A stretch of DNA of 45,918 nt from 66-474 sp036278635 (lineage in GTDB: Bacteria; Pseudomonadota; Gammaproteobacteria; Xanthomonadales; Rhodanobacteraceae). The stretch covers positions 1 to 45,918 of the forward strand of contig DASUKQ010000113.1 of NCBI GenBank assembly GCA_036278635.1. The letters are read 5' to 3'. The translations under genes and the position numbers were made by a program. The notes beneath the pieces were generated by a model. That model did not search any database. It was given only the letters and a program-made list of their open reading frames with translations, and had not been told where the DNA came from. The stretch's first letter is position 1, and the number at the start of each line of letters is the position of its first letter. Shown here in pieces: positions 41,838-45,918 of this stretch.

Positions 41838-43124
41838 ATGGCACACGTCGTCATCATCGGCGCCGGACTCGGCGGCATGAGCGCCGCCTTCGAGATCAAG
41901 GCCGCACTGGGCGCCAGCCATCAGGTTACGGTGGTGGGCGAGGGCGGGTGGTTTTCGTTCACACCGTCCAACCCCTGGGTCGCGATCGGCTGGCGTGCGC
42001 CAGCGGACGTGCAACTGGATGCCGGCGCTGCGCTGGCGAAGCGCGGGATCGCGTTCACCGGGGTGCCTGCGACGGAATTGCACCCGGCCCGGAACCGCAT
42101 GGATCTCGCGGACGGCCGCTCGCTGGATTATGACTACCTCGTCATCACGACCGGGCCGCAGTTGGCTTTCGACGAAGTGCCCGGCCTCGGCCCGGAAACC
42201 GGTTTCACGCAATCGGTCTGTACAACGCCGCACGCGACGCAGGCGTGGCAAGCCTACCAGGCGTTCCTGAAGGACCCCGGCCCGATGGTGATCGGGGCTG
42301 CCCAGGGTGCGAGCTGCTTCGGCCCGGCATACGAATTCGCGATGATCGTCGATGCCGACCTGCGCCGCCGCAAGTTGCGCGACCGGGTGCCGATGAGCTT
42401 CGTCACGCCCGAACCCTACATTGGCCACATGGGGTTGGGCGGTGTCGGCGACTCGAAGGGGCTGCTCGAGACGGAACTGCGCCAGCGCCACATCAAGTGG
42501 GTCACCAATGCACGCATCGACAAGGTCGAGGAAGCCCGCATGCACGTGATCGAGCACGATGAGCGCGGCAAGCCGCTGCAGCCGCACGAACTGCCGTTCC
42601 GCTACGCGATGGTGATCCCCGCGTTCACGGGCGTGGCGTTGCTGCGCGGCATCGAAGGACTGGTCAATCCGCGCGGCTTCGTATTGATCGACGCCAACCA
42701 GTGCAACCCGAAATACCCCAACGTCTTCGCGGCCGGCGTGTGCGTGGCGATCCCGCCGGTGGAAGCGACGCCGGTGGCCACCGGTGCGCCCAAGACGGGA
42801 TTCATGATCGAATCGATGGTCGACGCGGTGGCCACCAACATCAAGGCCGCGATCGACGGCCGTCCCTTCACGGCAGAAGCAACCTGGAATGCGGTGTGCC
42901 TCGCCGACATGGGCGACACGGGCATTGCCTTCGTCGCGTTGCCCCAGATTCCGCCGCGCAATGTGACCTGGGCGAAGAAGGGGCGGTGGGTGCACGTGGC
43001 GAAGGTCGCGTTCGAGAAGTACTTCATGCATAAGGTCCGCGCCGGGAATATCGGGCCGTTCTATGAAGAAGGCGTGCTGAAACTGCTAGGCATCACGCGG
43101 CTGAAGCGCCGCGCGTCGGCATGA
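41838..43124 (+). CDS. sqr: Sulfide:quinone oxidoreductase
   Basis: FAD enzyme at the inner membrane that oxidises H2S to polysulfide or persulfide with quinone as acceptor. 428 aa. Rossmann GAGLGGM at 8-14. The three catalytic cysteines of Acidithiobacillus SQR are all kept: Cys128 (SVCTTPHA), Cys160 (GASCFGPAYEF), Cys354 (NAVCLADMGD, Cys356 there). EPYIGHMGLGGVGDSKG, PPVEATPVATGAPKTGFMIESM and the C-terminal WVHVAKVAFEKYFMHK helix, which anchors the enzyme, also match. Start ATG 41838 with GGAGAAC upstream. It precedes a sulfide-type ArsR regulator. No persulfide dioxygenase or rhodanese is seen in the window. Confidence 0.95.
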   Translation: MAHVVIIGAGLGGMSAAFEIKAALGASHQVTVVGEGGWFSFTPSNPWVAIGWRAPADVQLDAGAALAKRGIAFTGVPATELHPARNRMDLADGRSLDYDYLVITTGPQLAFDEVPGLGPETGFTQSVCTTPHATQAWQAYQAFLKDPGPMVIGAAQGASCFGPAYEFAMIVDADLRRRKLRDRVPMSFVTPEPYIGHMGLGGVGDSKGLLETELRQRHIKWVTNARIDKVEEARMHVIEHDERGKPLQPHELPFRYAMVIPAFTGVALLRGIEGLVNPRGFVLIDANQCNPKYPNVFAAGVCVAIPPVEATPVATGAPKTGFMIESMVDAVATNIKAAIDGRPFTAEATWNAVCLADMGDTGIAFVALPQIPPRNVTWAKKGRWVHVAKVAFEKYFMHKVRAGNIGPFYEEGVLKLLGITRLKRRASA

Positions 43125-43268
43125 TGACGGCGCCATGGCGGGACTGCGCGACCACGGACGCCGGAGGCAGGAAACCATGACCCGGAAAATCCCGAACGAT
43201 CGTTACCGCGCACGGTCGATCGGCGCGCACAGCCGTGATCCCTTGCCGCAAGCATTGCCGCAACGGTG

Positions 43269-43634
43269 TCACGGCGCCTGCGTGGCGCGTGGACGCCGGC
43301 GCCGGTCGCGCCGCGGACGGCAATAGATGCCATGCAAAGTAGCGATGATCTCCCGCGCCGGCCCCTGAGGCAGCGAGTACCACACGCTCTGGGCCTCGCG
43401 TCGCGTCGCCACCAATCCTTCGTCGCGCAACTTCGCCAGGTGCTGGGAAAGCGCGGACTGGCTCAATTCGGGCAGGTGTTCGTTGATGCGGCCAACGGTC
43501 AGTTCCTTTCCGACCAGCATGCACAGGATGCGCAGGCGCTGCGGATTGGACAGCGCCCGCAACAGGCGGGCGGCTTCGTCGGAGTGGGACGCCATTTGTT
43601 CGTAACGGAATGCAGGGGTACGGGCCGGTTTCAT
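43269..43634 (-). CDS. BigR/SqrR-type ArsR repressor, sulfide-responsive
   Basis: Winged-helix regulator of 121 aa (from ATG 43634). The core AARLLRALSNPQRLRILCMLVG and LSQSALSQHLAKLRDEGLVATRREAQSVWYSL is nearly that of BigR. Cys38 (RILC) and Cys105 (GIYC) sit 67 residues apart; BigR and SqrR use a pair 66 apart to form a persulfide/tetrasulfide bridge that releases DNA. No metal-binding ELCVCDL motif is present. The C-terminus is Arg-rich. TTG 43655 and ATG 43595 are other possible starts. It is divergent from DUF2892 and convergent with sqr, so it probably represses the former and maybe itself. Confidence 0.92.
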   Translation of the reverse strand: MKPARTPAFRYEQMASHSDEAARLLRALSNPQRLRILCMLVGKELTVGRINEHLPELSQSALSQHLAKLRDEGLVATRREAQSVWYSLPQGPAREIIATLHGIYCRPRRDRRRRPRATQAP

Positions 43635-43664
43635 GGGATCGCCGGTGACGGGCAACGCCCGGTG

Positions 43665-43693
43665 TTGACAGTATACATTTTCCTAATTAAGAT
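43665..43693 (+). promoter_or_regulatory. Sigma-70-like promoter for the DUF2892-DUF302-RND genes
   Basis: TTGACA at 43665-43670, 17 bases, then TAAGAT at 43688-43693, which is a perfect -35 and a fair -10. The minus strand of the same stretch has TATACT at 43675-43670, a possible -10 for the regulator gene. The segment is AT-rich against a GC-rich background. Confidence 0.65.
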
Positions 43694-43706
43694 TACGCTA
43701 CATTAG
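43683..43706. promoter_or_regulatory. Candidate operator: CTAAT-N14-ATTAG dyad over the -10
   Basis: CTAAT (43683-43687) and ATTAG (43702-43706) form an inverted repeat that spans the TAAGAT -10. A second imperfect dyad (ACATTA-G-ATATGT, 43701-43713) and the AT tract GTGATATATAC follow. Position and base composition fit a BigR-type site, but I did not compare it with a known operator. Confidence 0.45.
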
Positions 43707-43808
43707 ATATGTGATATATACAAGAACTGCAAATGCGCCGGACGTTGGCAGCAGGAAGTTCCTCGCTGCTGGACGCCGGCCTCACACCGGAACCCACGGA
43801 GCAAGACG

Positions 43809-44015
43809 ATGAACATTGACCGCATGGTGATGCGTTTTGCCGGAAGCATGGTGATCGTGAGCCTTGCGCTGGCGTACTTCCACTCGTCCTGGTGGTTGCT
43901 GCTGGCGTTGTTTGTCGGGCTGAACCTGTTTCAGGCGTCGTTCACCGGCTTCTGCCCGCTGGCGCGCATCCTGAAGAAGCTCGGCCTGCGTCCAGGCAGT
44001 GCATTCCCCCAATGA
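43809..44015 (+). CDS. DUF2892 small membrane protein (YgaP-like membrane domain)
   Basis: 68 aa. Two hydrophobic segments (MVIVSLALAYF and WWLLLALFVGLNLF) with the conserved FTGFCPLARILKKLG end. The Cys in GFCP is the family's invariant residue. In YgaP this domain anchors a rhodanese to the membrane; here there is no rhodanese, so it stands alone. First gene downstream of the candidate promoter; the next gene follows 19 bases later. Its link with the SQR/BigR pair suggests a sulfur-related role. Confidence 0.88.
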   Translation: MNIDRMVMRFAGSMVIVSLALAYFHSSWWLLLALFVGLNLFQASFTGFCPLARILKKLGLRPGSAFPQ

Positions 44016-44034
44016 CACAAGAAAGGACCGCATC

Positions 44035-44436
44035 GTGAACCAACACACCGACATGTACTACACCGTCAACTCCGGCAAGCCCTTCGGGCAGGCCGTGGCC
44101 GACCTCGATACCGCGGTGCGGCGCCACCAGTTCGGCGTGCTGCACGTGCACGACCTCGGTGCAACGCTGCGCAACAAGGGCCAGGCCTTCGAAGGCGAAT
44201 GCAAGGTGTTCGAGGTGTGCAGTCCTTCCCAGGCGGCCAGCGTGCTGGCCGTGGACCTGCGCCTCAACATGGCCTTGCCGTGCCGGATTTCGGTGTACAC
44301 CGAAGACGGGAAAACCCGTATCGGCATGATCGAACCGGAGCGGATGCTCGGTACGCTGTCGAACGATCCGTCGTTGTCTGCGGTCGCGCGCGAGGTCGGC
44401 GACGCGACCCGCCGGATGATCGACGAGGCGAAGTGA
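44035..44436 (+). CDS. DUF302 domain protein
   Basis: 133 aa. FGQAVADLDTAVRRHQFGVLHVHDLGATLRNKGQAFEGECKVFEVCSPSQAASVLAVDLRLNMALPCRISVYTEDGKTRIGMI is a typical single DUF302 domain (CKVFEVC ... LPCRI). The two cysteine sites (C-x-x-x-x-C in CKVFEVC and LPCR) may be sulfur-reactive or metal-binding. No signal peptide. GTG start with AAGGA 7 bases upstream. It is followed one base after its stop by the RND adaptor. Confidence 0.88.
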   Translation: MNQHTDMYYTVNSGKPFGQAVADLDTAVRRHQFGVLHVHDLGATLRNKGQAFEGECKVFEVCSPSQAASVLAVDLRLNMALPCRISVYTEDGKTRIGMIEPERMLGTLSNDPSLSAVAREVGDATRRMIDEAK

Positions 44437-44437
44437 C

Positions 44438-45538
44438 GTGACGCAGCGGCGCGGTGTACGCCCGGCGCGGTTCGGTGCGTCGCTGGTGTTGGCTGCGCTG
44501 CTTGCTGCCTGCGGCACGCCGCAACAGCCACTGGCGCCACCCCCGGCACCGCCGCTCGAGACGTTCGTGGTGAGTCCGCAGCAGTCTGCACGCGAGCAGA
44601 CCTGGGACGGCGTGGTCGAGGCGGTCGATGCCACGACCATCGCGGCGCAAACCAACGCACGCGTACTGGAGCTGCCGGTGGACGTCGGCGACCGTGTGCG
44701 GAAAGGCGACGTGCTGGTGCGTTTCAGCGATGTCGAACAGCAGTCGGGTCGGCGTGCCGCCGAGGCCAACGTGGTGGCCGCACGTGCCGAATACCGGAAC
44801 GCGGAAATCAACTGGAAGCGCGCGCAGGCGCTGCTGCCGAGCGGAGCGATTTCGCGTGCGCAACTCGATGATGCAACCGCCCGCCGCGATGCCGCGCGGG
44901 CAGCCTCGAACGCGGCCGAGGCCGCTTTGCGTGCAGCGGGCCAACAGACCGACTACACCGTGTTGCGGGCGCCGTTCGATGGCGTCATCACGCAACGCTT
45001 CGTGCATGTCGGCGAGGCGGTGCAATCGGGTCCGCCGACGCCGCAACCGCTGATCGCGTTGGCAGCGCTGGACGCCCTGCGCGTGGACGTCGTGGTGCCG
45101 CAAGGCGCCGTCGACGCGATCCGTGCCTCGCAACATGCCAGCGTGGTGCTGGATGACGGGACGCGCGTGCAGGCCGCGAAAATGACCGTATTCCCATACG
45201 CCGATCCGGCCACGCATTCGTTCCGCGTGCGGGTCGAGTTGCCGGCCGGCGGCAGCGGGTTGTATCCGGGCATGACGGTCAAGGTGGCGTTCGCCATCGG
45301 GGCTGCGACGCGGCTGCTGGTGCCGGTCGACGCACTGGTGCGGCGTGGAGAATTGAGCGCGGTGTACGTGATCGCCGCCGATCATTCGGTGGGCCTGCGC
45401 CAGGTGCGGCTGGGCTATCGCTTCGGGAGCGAGGTCGAAATACTGGCCGGGCTTGCAACGGGCGACCGGGTCGCGCGCGATCCCGGAGCCGCCGCGTTGT
45501 ATCTCACCAGTCGGCACAGCAGGAACGCGTCGCCGTGA
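44438..45538 (+). CDS. RND efflux periplasmic adaptor (HlyD/AcrA family), lipoprotein
   Basis: 366 aa. MTQRRGVRPARFGASLVLAALLAAC has a lipobox, so the protein is anchored in the periplasm. The lipoyl/barrel-sandwich halves are ARVLELPVDVGDRVRKGDVLVRF and TDYTVLRAPFDGVITQRFVHVGEAVQSG, separated by a helical hairpin of about 75 residues. The beta-barrel and membrane-proximal domains follow (ELPAGGSGLYPGMTVKVAFAIG). GTG start. The next gene is the pump, overlapping by GTGA. Substrate unknown. Confidence 0.92.
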   Translation: MTQRRGVRPARFGASLVLAALLAACGTPQQPLAPPPAPPLETFVVSPQQSAREQTWDGVVEAVDATTIAAQTNARVLELPVDVGDRVRKGDVLVRFSDVEQQSGRRAAEANVVAARAEYRNAEINWKRAQALLPSGAISRAQLDDATARRDAARAASNAAEAALRAAGQQTDYTVLRAPFDGVITQRFVHVGEAVQSGPPTPQPLIALAALDALRVDVVVPQGAVDAIRASQHASVVLDDGTRVQAAKMTVFPYADPATHSFRVRVELPAGGSGLYPGMTVKVAFAIGAATRLLVPVDALVRRGELSAVYVIAADHSVGLRQVRLGYRFGSEVEILAGLATGDRVARDPGAAALYLTSRHSRNASP

Positions 45539-45918
45539 ACGCGCCACGTCTGGGGTTCGCCGGGCGGGTCGCGCGCGTGTTCCAGGATCATCCGCTGACG
45601 CCGATCCTGGCGCTGGCGGCGCTGCTGATCGGGTTCACCGCGCTGCTGATCACGCCGCGCGAGGAAGAGCCGCAGATCGACGTGACCATGGCCAACGTGA
45701 TCGTGCCATTTCCGGGCGCGGATGTTCACGACGTCGAAAACCTGGTGGCTTCGCCGCTGGAACAGAAACTGGCCGGCATCGACGGCATCAAGCACGTGTA
45801 TTCGGTCAGTCGCCCCGGCGTGGCGCTGCTGACGGTCGAATTCAAGGTCGGCGTGCCGCGCCAGACCGCGCTGGTGCGCCTGTACAACCAGGTGTTCCAG
45901 AACCGCGACCTGTGGCCG
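45535..45918 (+). CDS. RND efflux permease, 5' part only (runs off the window)
   Basis: The GTG at 45535 overlaps the adaptor stop (GTGA). 128 codons remain open to the window edge. They encode a cytoplasmic lead, one membrane helix (TPILALAALLIGFTALLI), then PREEEPQIDVTMANVIVPFPGADVHDVENLVASPLEQKLAGIDGIKHVYSVSRPGVALLTVEF, the N-terminal porter region of AcrB/CzcA-like proteins. The EEPQIDV sequence is common in the acriflavine/uncharacterised RND branch, not in the heavy-metal CzcA type, but the helical DD/E motif needed for a clear call lies outside. Confidence 0.9.
   Translation, partial: MNAPRLGFAGRVARVFQDHPLTPILALAALLIGFTALLITPREEEPQIDVTMANVIVPFPGADVHDVENLVASPLEQKLAGIDGIKHVYSVSRPGVALLTVEFKVGVPRQTALVRLYNQVFQNRDLWP

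Overview
The window is GC-rich chromosomal DNA of a gammaproteobacterium, most likely Xanthomonadales and probably a Rhodanobacter/Dyella-like lineage. I base this on the gene order ftsY-asmA-mutY, rsmD-coaD, lepA-lepB-DUF4845-rnc-era-recO, nagZ-hpt-mtnP and uvrC-pgsA-tRNA-Gly-tRNA-Cys, on DUF6491 and MCYSAQ-type SRAP proteins, on frequent GTG/TTG starts, and on many small intergenic repeats. This is inference from protein sequence and synteny; no database search was run. The DNA is almost entirely housekeeping chromosome: I see no integrase, transposase, phage gene or CRISPR array.

Layout. 1-6.2 kb (mainly minus strand): SRAP protein, a small conserved protein, an AhpD-like CMD protein, a cysteine-synthase-family enzyme, a His-rich secreted protein, a Tat-exported multicopper oxidase and a membrane fatty-acid hydroxylase. 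6.2-10.1 kb: DUF6491 protein, then the minus-strand operon ftsY-asmA-mutY. 10.2-18.3 kb (plus): rsmD, coaD, a lipoprotein, lepA, lepB, DUF4845, rnc, era, recO. 18.3-22 kb: a receiver-Hpt protein divergent from a YdbH-like/DUF1318 pair. 22-27.3 kb (plus): DegV protein, rlmD, nagZ, hpt, MTA/MTI phosphorylase, cold-shock protein. 27.5-33.7 kb (minus): ABC exporter, aldehyde dehydrogenase, xseA, cardiolipin-synthase-like PLD. 33.8-38.5 kb (plus): five genes with overlapping or abutting stop/start codons (unknown 558 aa protein, DUF1272, kdsB, LMW phosphatase, Trx-like/NHL protein). 38.5-41.6 kb: uvrC, pgsA, tRNA-Gly, tRNA-Cys.

41.8-45.9 kb is the most interesting part. A sulfide:quinone oxidoreductase with all three catalytic cysteines is followed by a BigR/SqrR-type ArsR repressor with its two redox cysteines. 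The repressor is divergent from DUF2892, DUF302, a lipoprotein RND adaptor and an RND pump that runs off the window edge. The divergent intergenic region is conspicuously AT-rich and holds a promoter with a dyad over its -10. I read this as a persulfide-sensing unit that joins sulfide oxidation to an uncharacterised RND exporter.

Non-coding structure is also rich. A ~115-135 bp mobile-looking repeat occurs four times in alternating orientation. Arrays of a 7-bp unit (GGGTCCC/GGGACTC) occur five times around lepA, lepB, era and recO, four of them as two facing pairs. Several hairpin repeats of other types lie between genes. No gene-free stretch exceeds 300 bases.
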